NCBI GenBank assembly: GCA_963170055.1
Contig: CAUJGJ010000040.1
Location: 1,490,301-1,554,300, forward strand
Length of the DNA stretch: 64,000 nucleotides
Source: Halisarca cf. caerulea
Taxonomy: Eukaryota > Porifera > Demospongiae > Chondrillida > Halisarcidae
Direction of reading: 5' to 3'
Shown here: piece after piece, positions 23,939-36,188 of the stretch
Layout of the letters: every line of letters starts with the position of its first letter
Position numbering within the stretch: the stretch's first letter is position 1
Notes under the pieces: generated by a model
What the model was told of the DNA's origin: nothing
Databases searched by the model: none
The model's input: only the letters and a program-made list of their open reading frames with translations
Translations under genes and position numbers: made by a program

Positions 23939-25384
23939 TTAATTTCCTGTTACGTGAAACGTGACTTGTTGAGGCAAATCTCCAATATTTTCATAGATAC
24001 ATTATCCTTGCGTCACCAGTTACTATGGAGATACCATAGTAACAGTGATGTCACTTGGAGCGTGCACGTCGCAGAATTAGTAATATTCTGCAAATAAAGT
24101 GCGAATTGGAAGGGTATAGCACTCAGCACTAGCTTGATTAGCCGAGAAATTCTCGATTAGGGTTAGGTTTATAGCTCCCTTCCAAAACTGTATAGAATTT
24201 ATAGGAAATCACCAAGCCCTGACGTAGTCTGTTGTGGAAATGTAAAAATTGCACAAAATCCCCAAGTGTTTGCATCTTTGCATATTCACTTTTCAATTTC
24301 AATCTTAAAGATGATGTTTATTCGTCTTTACTGGCTTTACTCACAGTAAAGGTGGTAGTAAAGATGAAGTAAACATTAGCTGGAGGGAAATCTCAGCTGC
24401 AACATGAACAATTCAAAGTGCATGAAAAGTATACTATATACATGTAGTGAGACTGTGCTGAGCTTGCCAGGCCATGCATATGCATGCCAGAATAATGTGA
24501 TGTAAATATATTTAATATATTATATATAATATATAAGTTAGGTCCTCACTCCCATGTACATGTACATGCCCGCCTGCAGCCATTTATGTTGCATGCAGCC
24601 TTTATATAATTTGGCTGAAGGGATTGTATACTTATTGTATAATAGAATGAATATATAATGATGGCTGCCCTATTAACACTATACCAGTAGCTTGGATCCA
24701 GACATATGCTTTATAATATACAAGCATGAAAATAAAATTTAATTAATTTCCATACGAGTACACTGTCAGTACAAAAAACATAAAAGTAATAATAACTAGA
24801 CCAATTTGAAGTACAAACTAAAATAAAACTGCAATGTATGCACTTTCATGTGTACATCTAAAGTGTATGTCACAGTTCTTGTAGTTGCATGTGACTGCAC
24901 AAAATTACAAAGTACGGTAACACAATCTACCTAGTACATAATGAATTCAAAAGGCAATAAAATTCTATTAAACACAACATGCAGGATCATGAGTGTCAGC
25001 ATGAAGGTGCAGTTCTTCAGGATATGACCTTGCAGTCCTGAATAAAGAGAAACACAAGCAAAGTAAATCCCTAGGCCCATGTAGGGAAACAACATACGAG
25101 GCCCATTTAGGGATAAAAAAGGCTTACGTAAGAAGCTATGTAACAGCTACTATACTTGTGGTATATGCTCCATCTAAGGATCATGCACCATAGGGAAATC
25201 AGAAAGTAACAATAAAATACAAAAATCCAGTTAAAACTAAGAGTTCTATAACTAGATGTAGCCTTGGACACAGGAGTAAGGCCACACACTAGCACTGCTT
25301 GGCAAGACGGAGAGAGCCGTTACTAAAGTCATAGATAGCCGTACCCTTACTCCTATGTTAGTGCTAAGTACTAATCAAACCATA
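23939..25384. other. Intergenic, no gene recognised
   Basis: 24016-24042 forms a perfect short hairpin, GTTACTATGG facing CCATAGTAAC. 24508-24535 is an AT-only tract. Minus-strand promoter elements for the proline-rich exon might lie just above 23938, but none is recognisable. Confidence 0.4.
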
Positions 25385-26251
25385 CGCAGGTATGACATGT
25401 CCACTTTGAGGAAGTTGAGGGGCGTTTTGTGGTTTATGAGGAATTTGATACAATACTAACACCTAATACAGGGAGTGTGCGTGCTAGTCAGGTGTTCCTT
25501 TGTGACTACGGAGATATTCTAAGAGGACTAGTGGAGAATAGGCTGATTGGAGAGCTTCACGATCGTTAGAAACAGCTAGAAGCTACGAAAGAAGAATGAA
25601 ACAGTTTCAAACGCGATCTACTGCACTCGGCCGAAATCCTCGTCGAGGCTCCATTTACGGTGACATCATAATTGTCTCGTGACAACCTTGTGATCATGGT
25701 CGAGGAGATGGGCTTCATCAAGGGCTGAATTTCTTTCGAAAAGGCGGTCATGTAAACGGCATTTTAGCGGAGCCATATATCGAAATAGAGATCACCAGTG
25801 ACAAAGGTAACTTTTCACCGTTGGATACTTTTGATCAAATGCTCCATTCCCAACATGTCCACGGGTTTGTGGCTTTACTTTGTGCCGAAAACAACATTTT
25901 GATGGACATCTTGCAAACAAAGAGGTTTATCAAAAGTATCCAACGGTGAAAATTTAGATATTTATGTTAGAAGTCTACTGACTCAGTATGGCTCCTTTCT
26001 AGGATCGTTTACAGGACCGCCTTTTCAACTGAAATATTTTTTATAGGTTCGAATTAAATATTATTTTCCTAACTATGCGAATACTTCAGAACACAAATAT
26101 ATGAGAAATGTAGCATTTAATAGTTGTAATTGTAACCCTAGTCTCAAAAAATTTAACCTTATAGAACGAAAGAAAAACGGGGGGTGATTTCAGCCGACTT
26201 TAGGGCGGCCATTCTGTTCACACCTTACATGTGGGACATGTCACACCTGCG
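25385..26251 (-). mobile_element. CGCAGGT-family element, 867 bp, TA duplication
   Basis: The termini are CGCAGGTATGACATGTCC and ACATGTCACACCTGCG, flanked by TA at 25383-25384 and 26252-26253. Its body runs opposite to 26957-27820: GGGGCGTTTTGTGGTTT is near the left end and GGCGGCCATTCTG near the right. Internal self-complementary blocks (CTAACTTTTCACCGTTGGATACTTTTG-like near 25807 and its inverse near 25930) suggest a foldback body. No transposase. Confidence 0.85.
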
Positions 26252-26956
26252 TATTTTATGCTATTTCATGTCCAAGTCATTCGTTACTAAATGTGGTATA
26301 TTACACAATAGTCCCACCCACCCCACCTCCTCCCCCAGTAAATCCTTACTAAAATTGGTATATTACACACTAGTCCTGAGTCATATATTACCAAATATTG
26401 TATATTGCACAACAATCCAAGTTAATGGTTACTAAATGTAGTTTATTACATCAGGATTCATTAAAATGTACTATTTTGTAAAATAACATGTTTTGTGTGT
26501 CCTTGTAAATGAGTCATTTCTGTAGGCTTGCTCTGCTTGTGTAAACGTTTTTTTGGCAATGAATATTTAACTAACGACTTGAGTGGATGGTACGGTACTT
26601 TTCATAGAAACCTGTCCAGTATGGCGTCAGTCATTCAGACACTTAATCAACGAAGACGGTACAAAAGGATCAATGCCGAAATTAAGTTCTAGCTTCTGCA
26701 GGTATAGCAGCACATCAGAAGGTAACTTCTCACCATAAACAGACAGTTTCATGCTAGCTGGACGTCATACGTGCATGTGCAGTATAGAGGTGGGAGTGGG
26801 GGTGGTGTTTGGGTGTGTTAGCTCCGCCGGAACAGGCTAATTGGCATATTTCAATGGTTCACGCTAGGTACAGAATCTCCCTATAATATATATATATATA
26901 TATATATCGATCCGATATATATATTATATATCGACCTGGTTTTTGATTCCATCCGT
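26252..26956. other. Inverted, rearranged copy of 52850-53960
   Basis: 26256-26570 matches the reverse complement of about 53640-53940, and 26575-26650 matches that of about 52870-52975. The order of the blocks differs, so this is a mosaic repeat and not a simple inverted duplication. 26885-26935 is an AT microsatellite with two facing halves. Confidence 0.55.
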
Positions 26957-27820
26957 CGCAGGTAGGTTATGTGCACTTTGCACATAAAACAAAATGGCGG
27001 CCACAAAAGTCGCTCGTAATCACACCCCTATTTTTTCCCTTTGTATGCGGCGGATCAACAAAACGAAGGTGTAGTGTGTTGTACGAACCTTTCAAACAAA
27101 CGTTTGTCTACTTTGTTTGCTTGTAACATATTCCAAATCAAAATAATGTGAGACCAAGTAAAGCATATAAAATAATCTCCAACCAAAAAGGCGGAATACT
27201 CATCGGCCGGCTAGTGGTATGTTACTTACTTCGGAGGATTCTCAAGAACAATATCTAACTTTTCACCGCATCGCCTTTTAAAATACCACTTCTCCCCTGA
27301 GATATAAAGGTTTTTACAGTTTTCGGAAGACAAAATTTACAAACACGTGTACATAAAAGGAATGGAACAAGCTTTCAAGAGGCGACGCGGTGAAAAGTTA
27401 GATTCATCCTTTGTCAACGACCTTGCCAAGTTTCAGCGTCTCCAGTAAGCGTTTAGATCTCCGCCCTTTCGAAAGAAATTTGGTTATTGAGAAAACTCCT
27501 CTTGGGGGCTTTGTCACGCGATTATCAGGTGACTTTGTCCACGATGATGCAATACGTTCTACTACAATGGGTCCCAACGAACGGTAGCTAAAATTTTATC
27601 GCTTGAGCTTTTGACATTCTTGTTTATTCCTGCGATATACAGGATTAGTTATTTCAGAGAAGACAAAAGAGAGAATATGACGAATTATCTAAGCTGAACT
27701 CACGCAGTCTGCACATGACCAACCCATGCAAAATTTGCTAAAGTGATTCTTTTTTATTGCATTCCTTTAAAACTACGAAACGCCCCTTTGTTTGCTGGTT
27801 GTGCACATAACCTACCTGCG
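26957..27820 (+). mobile_element. CGCAGGT-family element, 864 bp, GT duplication
   Basis: The termini are CGCAGGTAGGTTATGTGCAC and GTGCACATAACCTACCTGCG (perfect inverted repeat), flanked by GT at 26955-26956 and 27821-27822. The body starts AAAATGGCGGCCACAAAAGT and ends AAACGCCCCTTTGTTTGC. Internal inverted blocks (CTAACTTTTCACCGC and GCGGTGAAAAGTTAG) occur near 27260 and 27390. Non-coding; the ATG in the shared left part runs only a few codons here. Confidence 0.88.
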
Positions 27821-27822
27821 GT

Positions 27823-28329
27823 AGTTAAGGTCCCGATTTCCAATCCCAGTTACATAGTATAGAGTGGCTATGCATAGTCCATGTTGAATATTGCTGTCTG
27901 CGGATCTCATTTTATTGAGTGCTCTGCACTGACGAGTGACCAAGAAGTCCAAAACAGCAATATTGATTTCCTCAATGCTGACAGTACTTACTGTGGGCAT
28001 TCAGTAGTAGTATGCAGGAAGTTGTGTGTGTGTGTGTCCTTTATTCAGAATATTCCTTCAAGTTGTATTCCTTTAAGCAGTTCTTTTACTACAGTGTATA
28101 TGATTCTGTACTTGGAGACTACATTCCATTAACAAGAATATTCCTTTAAGTGGTATGCGATTAAGTGGGGCCCACTGTACTGTGTTATTAGCCAATCGAT
28201 TGCGATCGCCATATTACTCCCGAGACACCTAGAGATCGTGGATGCCCCACAATAGAGCATACTCCCAGATTTCATAGACTTCAGGGTACCATGGTGTAGA
28301 CGACCAGAGTTCGCGGACGACCCACTATA
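27823..28329. other. Intergenic repeat, partly shared with 53050-53170
   Basis: 27870-27965 matches the reverse complement of 53060-53165, including GAGTGCTCTGCACTGACGAG. No gene is seen. Confidence 0.45.
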
Positions 28330-29998
28330 GAGCAGACCCTCGGAGATTGACCAAACGGCCCAACTCACCTATAGCAGACCGCCCAACATCCCATAGCCTC
28401 CCTGCAGTAGTCCCTCCCAAAAGCCCTACAGAAGACAGCTTGACGTCACCCACCCACCCCCCCTGCAGCAGACAGCCCCAGAGTAACCGAATGCTATGCA
28501 CTAGACAGTCCTGCAGTAGACCAGGGAGGATCACACCTTCAACAGCAGACATCCAAGCGTGAAATTTTGGAGTCATCAGAACGACCTTCTTCTTCGTTTG
28601 ACTTGCGTGATACAATTTCTAATGCCAAAAACAAATTACGAGTGAGGGACATGGTAAGTAGTTGTGTTGAACACAATTCATTTATTATTATTATTATGTT
28701 GTTATAGAATTTCCTTTTAACCGTGGAATTCATGGGCTTCATTAGTTAATTTGTTGCAGGAAGTACCATAATTTTTATTATTCCTATATTATTATAATTC
28801 CTTTGTACCATAATTAATATGGCTTCTTTTCCTGTGGGCTCCAGGGTAGTGCTGGTGGAATGATGTGTCTCAATTCGTGTACGTAGAAGGTGATGATTTA
28901 ACCCTTTATCGTGGAACAAAAGTGTCCGCGAAAAACGCGTTATCGTGGAAAAGCCACTATAGTGGCTCAACTAGTAGTTGTGGGAGATCAGCGTATCTTA
29001 GCGAAATTTGTTCAAATTTTATATGCAGACTACGTGTGGTGATAAGGGCACATGCCAGCAATTCAAGAGCTGTGGTGCACATTACAACGAAGTTATAACA
29101 AATAGAAATTAGTACAAAAAAGAACTGAAATACTGTGTTATGCGGCGATTATACAATGATATGCGGAATTATGCAATGTTTTCCGAAGAATTTATTTCGT
29201 CAAAATGAGGTTCTTGGCAAAAACGAAGAGTTACAACCTCTTGCACCTTGTTACTGCTTGCAACTGTACCTTTTCGTACCCTCTGAAGAGTAATCCTTCG
29301 AAATGATGCCAAAAATCAGGAAGAAATTCCATCGTTCGACGGAATTCGCATGACAGTTTCCTTACTCGCTTCCTCAAGTGCCAGGGCTTTACCTTCAGCT
29401 GAAATTGGACGAACTACTCATTTAGGGCTTGTTTGGTACCCCTCAGTGGATTTGCGCTACTTCTGGACGGTTTCTGTGGTGAAAGTAAGCTGTTCGAACA
29501 GTGAGTATTTTCACCCGTCGACGGAACTTTCATACCCTTAGATTTCGATCTATTCCAAGTTAGTGTGTGGAAATTTCTTTTAGTTAAGTATTCATTTGTG
29601 TTTCTTATAAGCTTGGCTAGCTTTAAAACTGTTAAATAAACCGAAAGCAATGGAATTCGCTTCGAAAATGCTTGAAAAAGAAGGAGCCACTATAGTGGCT
29701 TTTCCACGACTACGGTTACGCAATTTCACAAATTAGCCCACAACAGGGATTGGTCACGCGCGAGCCACTATAGTGGCTCATCCACGATAAAGGGTTAAAG
29801 GATTCAAACCGTTGTTCAGCTTTTATCAGCACTCTCCATTTCCAACCCATTACACAATTTGTTTCCAATGCTAAGACTTATGAACTTCCTCCTATGGCTG
29901 TTGACATGTTAGCAACTGAGATTTATTCCTGGAAGCAAATGGAGAGACCAGATGAGGATTTATTCATAATGTTTTACTGGTTACAGCATGGTCCTTAA
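28330..29998 (+). CDS. Tentative two-exon gene interrupted by a MITE
   Basis: Exon 1 ends ...SFDLRDTISNAKNKLRVRDM with a consensus donor ATG|GTAAGT near 28651. It is preceded by a Pro/Ser-rich reading frame through short repeats. A second block, after a possible acceptor near 28845, reads VSQFVYVEGDDL. It meets the TTAA element at 28902 and resumes after it in the same frame as KDSNRCSAFISTLHFQ, continuing to EIYSWKQMERPDEDLFIMF and a stop at 29996-29998. Excising the MITE and one TTAA leaves an uninterrupted frame of about 84 codons. I recognise no domain. With the MITE in place the second exon is broken, so the present gene is likely non-functional unless the MITE is spliced out. Confidence 0.25.
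28902..29794. mobile_element. piggyBac-type MITE, 893 bp, TTAA duplication
   Basis: The inverted termini are CCCTTTATCGTGGA and TCCACGATAAAGGG (14 bp perfect), flanked by TTAA at 28898-28901 and 29795-29798. The palindrome AGCCACTATAGTGGCT occurs three times near the ends (about 28953, 29685 and 29763), probably transposase-binding sites. No transposase is encoded. The termini differ from the full piggyBac at 39490-43010, so it is a separate family. Confidence 0.85.
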
Positions 29999-30593
29999 AT
30001 CGCATGGCTGGTAGCACCCAAAAGTATATAGTGTCTTCTGAACCTGTGGTTGTTCCTAACGAAAAAGATTGGCTTACCGATGAAGCATTGTATGAATTCA
30101 TTACTGTATCCACTGAAGCTAAGACACAGAAACATCTCATGTGTATACTAATAGAGGTTAAAGAGGAAAAGAAATACCCGTACAAACTTTCTCGAAGAGT
30201 GTATAATACTTTACATTTGAGCTCTTTAGGTTCTTGCAACATAACGTTGATCGCGATTAGGCGCAGTGTGAGAGTCGCTGCAATTTTATTACTATAAACA
30301 GTAGCGTTCTTTCACAACACGATAATAAAAGCAATCCTACTGCAGAACTACTGATTATGCAATGTTGGTAGTGCAGATTTTTCAGGTTTTAAAGAACATT
30401 GATGAATATCTTGGCTCTCACAAAGTTGGACACTGATTGAAATTGTAAAACTTGTTTTGTTTTCGTTATCTGAGTTTAGCACACACCATTCCAGTGAACA
30501 AAATTTAATGGGTGTATTCACATGATACCACACATTCTGAAGTCTTTGACTTAAAGTATACTAAAATTACATGGCAGTCTTTGTCCAACCAAA
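29999..30593. other. Intergenic with a 97-codon orphan frame
   Basis: The plus frame at 30004-30297 (MAGSTQKYIVSSEPVVVPNE ...) has reasonable composition but no recognisable domain, and its link to the exon-like blocks upstream is unproven. 30485-30593 is one end of the tandem duplication described at 31698. Confidence 0.35.
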
Positions 30594-31197
30594 CGCAGGT
30601 ATGTTATGGTACTTTTCGCCAAAAAACAAAATGGCTTGTATAAAATGCCTTGTTTTCACTTCCTGAAGGTGAAAAGACTCAAGAAAGCATCTAGATAGCA
30701 TTTCGAACATTCCTAGTTTGTGCATAAGTAATTTAAAGAGCCCAAAACATATCGTACGTGTTGTACATGGTTGATTTTCAACCATACCAAAATAAGGAAA
30801 AAACGCAAAAGGCGCGGGTCTAGACATCTGAATTTAAACTCGCAAATCAATTCAGAAGACAGAACATGTCCAAATCTTACTTTTCTGATTTGGGGAAAAC
30901 GCTGCTCCATTCCACGGCTGTTATGTCCACTGATTTCTGATCAAACAAGTAATTCGAGTTAAAAACTCGTGGGGGCTGCCGCCCCACACGCTCGAATTAC
31001 TTGCAAAGCATTGGAGTGCAAGTGCACAGCTGAACATTCATTGAACATACTGTTTATTGTAACTGGACGATTGTTTTGAAAACAATTGCCATATTTGGCA
31101 ATTGTTTTCAAAACAATTCTTATAACTCATTCCTGTATAAATTCATACTTCTCTATTACTATTATATAAATTCTCTATTATAAGACTTTTCTTCAAA

Positions 31198-31231
<34 letters not shown>

Positions 31232-31697
31232 CGGACGAGCGTTACACACCGGAAGTCCAAATGAAAACAATATAGGGGCTGCCTGTGGCAGCCCCTAAAA
31301 AGAACAGCTATAGCAACAAGTGGCTGCGCATAAACTGAAGGGATGCACCGACAATCTTCCCCAAATCAGAATTTGAAGTTCAGTCCTTCAGCGATAATCT
31401 GACAAAGTTTTAAGCATCTACGTAGAGATCTAGACCCGCGCCTTTTTCACCATAAAATCCTTGTGGACTGGAGTGCTTCTTTAGGACTTTGTCACATGAT
31501 ATCACATGTCCACAAAGGCAAATTTTTCAATTACTCGCGTGTTTCAGCCTATAATGACGTATAATAGTCGTGTTTAAGCTGTGGTCACATGGCCAAACCG
31601 TGATAAACTGTCTGAGGCGCAACAATCTAATCGCATACCTTGTCAAACCACAAAATGCGCCCCCTTTTAGCCTCAATTCTGCCATAACATACCTGCG
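30594..31697. mobile_element. CGCAGGT-family element, 1104 bp, AA duplication, with nested insert
   Basis: The termini CGCAGGTATGTTATGG and CCATAACATACCTGCG are perfect inverted repeats; AA occurs at 30592-30593 and 31698-31699. A Helentron-like element (30946-31300) is nested inside; without it the length is about 750 bp, shorter than the ~865 bp copies. The unfilled site is preserved in the neighbouring tandem repeat unit (CCAACCAAATGCTG near 31880). Confidence 0.88.
30946..31300 (-). mobile_element. Helentron-like element, about 355 bp, nested
   Basis: Near-identical to 17054-17400 along its whole length, including the AAGTAATTCGAG/CTCGAATTACTT foldback, the ATTGTTTTGAAAACAAT palindrome, a longer (TA)n tract (about 31203-31230) and the GGGGCTGCC terminal foldback. 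Confidence 0.7.
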
Positions 31698-31963
31698 AAT
31701 GCTGTTTTAATCTGACCTATATTCAGATCAAGTCTGAAAAGTTATAATCTGCACTGTACTATATGCATATGTTACACACCCTTCCAGTGAACAAAATGAA
31801 ATGGGTGTGTTCACATGATACTACGCATTCTGAAGTCTTTGACTTAAAGTATGCTAAAATTACATGTCAGTTCATGTCCAACCAAATGCTGTTTTAATCA
31901 GACCTTTTTTCAGATCAAGTCTGAAAAGTTATAATCTGCACTGTACTATATGTATATGTTATA
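31698..31963. repeat. 187 bp tandem duplication holding the empty site
   Basis: AATGCTGTTTTAATC recurs at 31698 and 31885 with collinear sequence after it (GATCAAGTCTGAAAAGTTAT, CTGCACTGTACTATATG). The stretch before the element (30485-30593) repeats at about 31775-31884. The junction CCAACCAAATGCTG is therefore the pre-insertion form of the 30594 element site. Confidence 0.8.
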
Positions 31964-32139
31964 CAGTCAAACCTCGATAGTGAGTACACCTGGGGACCCT
32001 CCAAATTGATACTCACTATCAGTAGCACTTGCTAACAATATAGATAAGTATTATAGGTTATATGCTGGGGTATCATATCCTTGTACTTCCTAACCAGGTA
32101 TTACTCATTAACAGTGTTCTTACTAACAATGTTCTACTG
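31964..32139. mobile_element. Pogo-like MITE, 176 bp, TA duplication
   Basis: It starts CAGTCAAACCTCGATAG and ends AATGTTCTACTG, flanked by TA. Length and termini fit the 174-176 bp family. Confidence 0.6.
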
Positions 32140-33693
32140 TATATGCAATAGGACATAGGCAAATTATGATGGCTGCTGGAAGAAAAGGAGAGTTTTAAAA
32201 TATATAACAGTTTATCTCTGCAACAACGGTATCAGGTTTACGAAGGGGTTTTATCCTTAAGCTTTGTAGTTTTGCCTTCGCTGCATTTTTGAAGATAATT
32301 CACTACTTTTTAGCAGAGTTTCAGCCAGGGTTTTATTCAAGAAGCCAGCATGTATAACATATTCACAAGTAATTTGGGACAAGGGGCGGCAACCCCACAG
32401 GTTTCTTACCCAGGTTATTTGTTGAAAGTAAGTAGTTATTGTTTAGCAGTGGCTGAGATAATTTTATCTTATGATTTCTGACACTGCAGAAGGAAGTACA
32501 TTATGGGGCTGGGTGAGGAGATGGCAGGGACACAAGGAAACGGAGATACGTACGTGAATTTAGGACTGGTGCCTAAAAGGGAGATCTTTGAATGGTATAA
32601 TAATATACAAAGGTATAGTGGAATTTTCATGAGAAGATTTGGGCAATGATGTCTGTTTATGTTTTGTATGTACCACAGCAGGTATGTCTGTTCAGGCTTT
32701 AGAAGAAAAGAGTAAATCAAATTAAAGCAGCTCAAAATGTGACCAATATATACATACATACATATGTCATGTACTACAAATTGTCTTGTTAATCTGGTGA
32801 GTTTCACATACATATTATAATGTAATAGTATATTTTTCTAATTGGTTATTTTAGCAATATGTGGGTTTGTAAACTGTGTGTACAACAATTTAGAAACTAC
32901 TGAAAAACAGTATTTTACAAATACTTTACAGAGGTGTACAAATGTGTAAATTTGGTCTTTTTTGCTGTGTATGCTACAAGATGGCTGTACATAAAGTAGC
33001 ATTTGGATTCAATTTGAGATAACATGCACAATGGCTTACAGCGGGTGCACCTCACAATGAAAGTGGACATCCACAACATCAAGCACCGATTTGTTGAGTG
33101 AAAATTTGGGTACAGCTGCATCCTATTATTTTTGTTGCTCCATATATGGCGCAAAGGATAAGTATGCAAAATTGGTGAAACCGTAGCCCAAATCTTTTCT
33201 CTGTTAGGTCTGTGGGCAGAGACCGTGGAAGAGGAGATGTTCCATATTCTTCTAGGCTTAGGCCTTACTTGTTACCAGGGAATTTTCTAACTGGGTCTAC
33301 CGGCGGCTATCCCACAATAACAGCTACCCAGTGGTGGGGGAGAATGAAAGCAGGGTGGTACTGCCTTACTACCATGCTTTAGCTAAAACCCTGCAAAGTA
33401 CAAACACACACATACACACACATACACGTACACATACACAAAGTGCAAACACATCACACGCACAAACACACACACACACAAGTCATTTGTTACTACTGTA
33501 CTGGTGAAAGTTCCTAGCCGGGGCGCATGCGAACGTGATGCGAGTACTCACGAGATATTCGTGCGAGTATAGTTTTGCATGCATGTATTATGTGATTATT
33601 GTAAGACATTCAGCACTACCGCCATATACGTATGTATAATTCAGGATCACACCAAAGAGATTGAAGTGAAATTTCGAAATCAAGTTCATAGAG
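32140..33693. other. Intergenic; dispersed repeat shared with 47880-48960
   Basis: 32960-33150 resembles 48780-48960 (GGACATCCACAACATCAAGCA). 33140-33480 resembles 47880-48250 (GTTCCATATTCTTCTAGGCT, GAGAATGAAAGCAGGGTGGT), both ending in a CA-rich microsatellite (33398-33482 here). No gene is supported. Confidence 0.45.
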
Positions 33694-33802
33694 ATGGCTG
33701 TTTCGCCCTATTTCCGAGAAAGAATCGTACATCTAAAAAGTGAAGGCAAAAACATTTCTGGTATTACTGACACCATTCGTTCTGAAGGCAGACCAACCAC
33801 CC
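33694..33802 (+). pseudogene. Tc1/mariner-type transposase N-terminus, first piece
   Basis: From ATG 33694 the frame reads MAVSPYFRERIVHLKSEGKN, then ISGITDTIRSEGRPTT, where it meets the CGCAGGT element. Joined to 47328 (one CC removed) it continues in frame as RTTRTVCKWIHCWEE. This has the spacing of the first helix-turn-helix of Tc1-type transposases (PYxRxRIxxL, G, then a TVxxWxxxWE recognition helix). Family assignment is from memory of the motif. The rest of the transposase is absent. Confidence 0.6.
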
Positions 33803-34204
33803 CGCAGGTGTGACATGTCCCACATGTGGGATCTCAATAAAATGGCCGCCCGAAAGTCGGCTGTAATCACCCCCCCAATTTTCTTCCGTTTAATGTGTTT
33901 ATGGAGTATAACAAGCACATTAACCAATAATGCAACTATTGAACGATACAACAGTTCCCTTAACTTTGTTGTAACAGCTTCGCAAAGCCGGAAAAACGAC
34001 CATAGATTCGGACCTTAAAAAAAGGTTTAGTGAAAAACCCGGTCATGTAAACCATCGTTTAGAGCAGCCATACTTTGGTTATTTCTTCGTGTAAGACTCA
34101 CGAAATGCATGTTACATGTTCATGTATGCAAGTTACATGTTCATGGTTCATGTGTGCAAGTTATATCTTCCCATAATGAATACCACATGTAACATGTTCA
34201 TGTG

Positions 34205-35890
34205 CAGTAGTTGTAGTAGTTGTATTAGTTGTAGTAGTTGCAGTAGTTGCAGTGGTTGCAGTAGTTGCAGTGGTTGCAGTGGTTGCAGTAGTTGTAGTAG
34301 TTGCAGTGGTCGCAGTAGTTGCAGTAGTTGCAGTAGTTGCAGTGGTCGCAGTGGTCGCAGTAGTTGCAGTAGTTGCAGTAGTTGCAGTGGTTGTAGTAGT
34401 TGTAGTAGTTGCAGTAGTTGCAGTAGTTGCAGTAGTTGTAGTAGTTGCAGTAGTTGCAGTGGTTGCAGTAGTTGTAGTGGTTGCAGTAGTTGTAGTAGTT
34501 GCAGTAGTTGCAGTAGTTGTAGTAGTTGCAGTAGTTGCAGTGGTTGCAGTAGTTGCAGTGGTTGCAGTAGTTACAGTGGTTGCAGTAGTTGTAGTGGTTG
34601 CAGTAGTTGTAGTAGTTGCAGTAGTTGCAGTGGTTGCAGTAGTTGCAGTAGTTGCAGTGGTTGCAGTAGTTGTAGTAGTTGCAGTGGTTGCAGTAGTTGC
34701 AGTGGTTGCAGTAGTTGCAGTGGTTGCAGTGGTTGCAGTGGTTGCAGTGGTTGTAGTAGTTGTAGTAGTTGCAGTGGTTGCAGTAGTTGTAGTAGTTGTA
34801 GTAGTTGTAGTAGTTGCAGTAGTTGCAGTAGTTGCAGTAGTTGCAGTAGTTGCAGTAGTTGCAGTAGTTGTAGTAGTTGCAGTAGTTGCAGTGGTTGCAG
34901 TAGTTGTAGTGGTTGCAGTAGTTGTAGTAGTTGCAGTAGTTGCAGTAGTTGTAGTGGTTGCAGTAGTTGCAGTGGTTGCAGTAGTTGCAGTGGTTGCAGT
35001 AGTTGCAGTGGTCGCAGTGGTTGCAGTAGTTGCAGTGGTCGCAATAGTTGCAGTGGTTGCAGTAGTTGCAGTAGTTGCAGTGGTTGCAGTAGTTGTAGTA
35101 GTTGCAGTAGTTGTAGTAGTTGCAGTGGTTGCAGTAGTTGTAGTAGTTGCAGTGGTTGCAGTAGTTGTAGTAGTTGTAGTAGTTGCAGTGGTTGCAGTGG
35201 TTGCAGTGGTTGCAGTAGTTGCAGTAGTTGTAGTAGTTGCAGTAGTTGCAGTGGTTGCAGTAGTTGCAGTGGTTGCAGTAGTTGCAGTAGTTGTAGTAGT
35301 TGCAGTGGTTGCAGTGGTTGCAGTGGTTGCAGTGGTTGCAGTGGTTACAGTGGTTGCAGTAGTTGTAGTAGTTGTAGTAGTTGCAGTGGTTGCAGTAGTT
35401 GCAGTAGTTGTAGTAGTTGCAGTAGTTGCAGTGGTTGCAGTAGTTGCAGTGGTTGCAGTAGTTGTAGTAGTTGCAGTGGTTGCAGTGGTTGCAGTGGTTG
35501 CAGTAGTTGCAGTGGTTGCAGTGGTTGCAGTAGTTGTAGTAGTTGCAGTGGTTGCAGTGGTTGCAGTAGTTGCAGTGGTTGCAGTAGTTGTAGTAGTTGT
35601 AGTAGTTGCAGTAGTTGCAGTGGTTGCAGTGGTTGCAGTGGTTGCAGTGGTTGTAGTAGTTGTAGTAGTTGCAGTGGTTGTAGTAGTTGTAGTAGTTGTA
35701 GTAGTTGCAGTGGTTGCAGTAGTTGCAGTAGTTGTAGTAGTTTCAGTAGTTGCAGTGGTTGCAGTAGTTGCAGTGGTTGCAGTAGTTGCAGTGGTTGCAG
35801 TAGTTGCAGTGGTTGCAGTAGTTGCAGTGGTTGCAGTGGTTGCAGTAGTTACAGTGGTTGCAGTGGTTGCAGTGGTTGCAGTGGTTGTAA
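34205..35890. repeat. 9 bp tandem array, about 187 units
   Basis: The unit is GTTGCAGTA with C/T at position 5 and A/G at position 9, degenerating after 35890. Nine bases leave all three forward frames open and periodic (SCS-GCS, AVV, LQ patterns on the two strands), so the 500-600-residue frames here are artefacts of the repeat. Confidence 0.95.
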
Positions 35891-36188
35891 TATTTGCCTT
35901 GGTTGTACTGGTTGCAGTACCTGCAATATACTGTTACCTCCCAGTTGCCGTAGTTACAGTGGCAATGGTAGAGCAACATGTAGTACCATACGTTAGGAAA
36001 TTTTCGTGGTACAAAAATTTCGCGGCTCACCTCATTTTTGGGGTCATGAATTTTGTAGATAAATAAATTCACGGGCTCTGCCTACGGATAATGCAACAGA
36101 AGGTCTTTTCTTGTTTTCTAAGCGTTTGCCTCTCCTAATGAACGAAATTGTGTCTTTCTTCGTTTATCCTATAGGTGTAGTTAGTACT

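Noticed and set aside
34116..36066. Very long frames rich in Ser-Cys-Gly or Ala-Val
   Set aside because: They are the three readings of a 9 bp repeat array in the transposon arm; every frame stays open and none has a preferred start or flanking domain.
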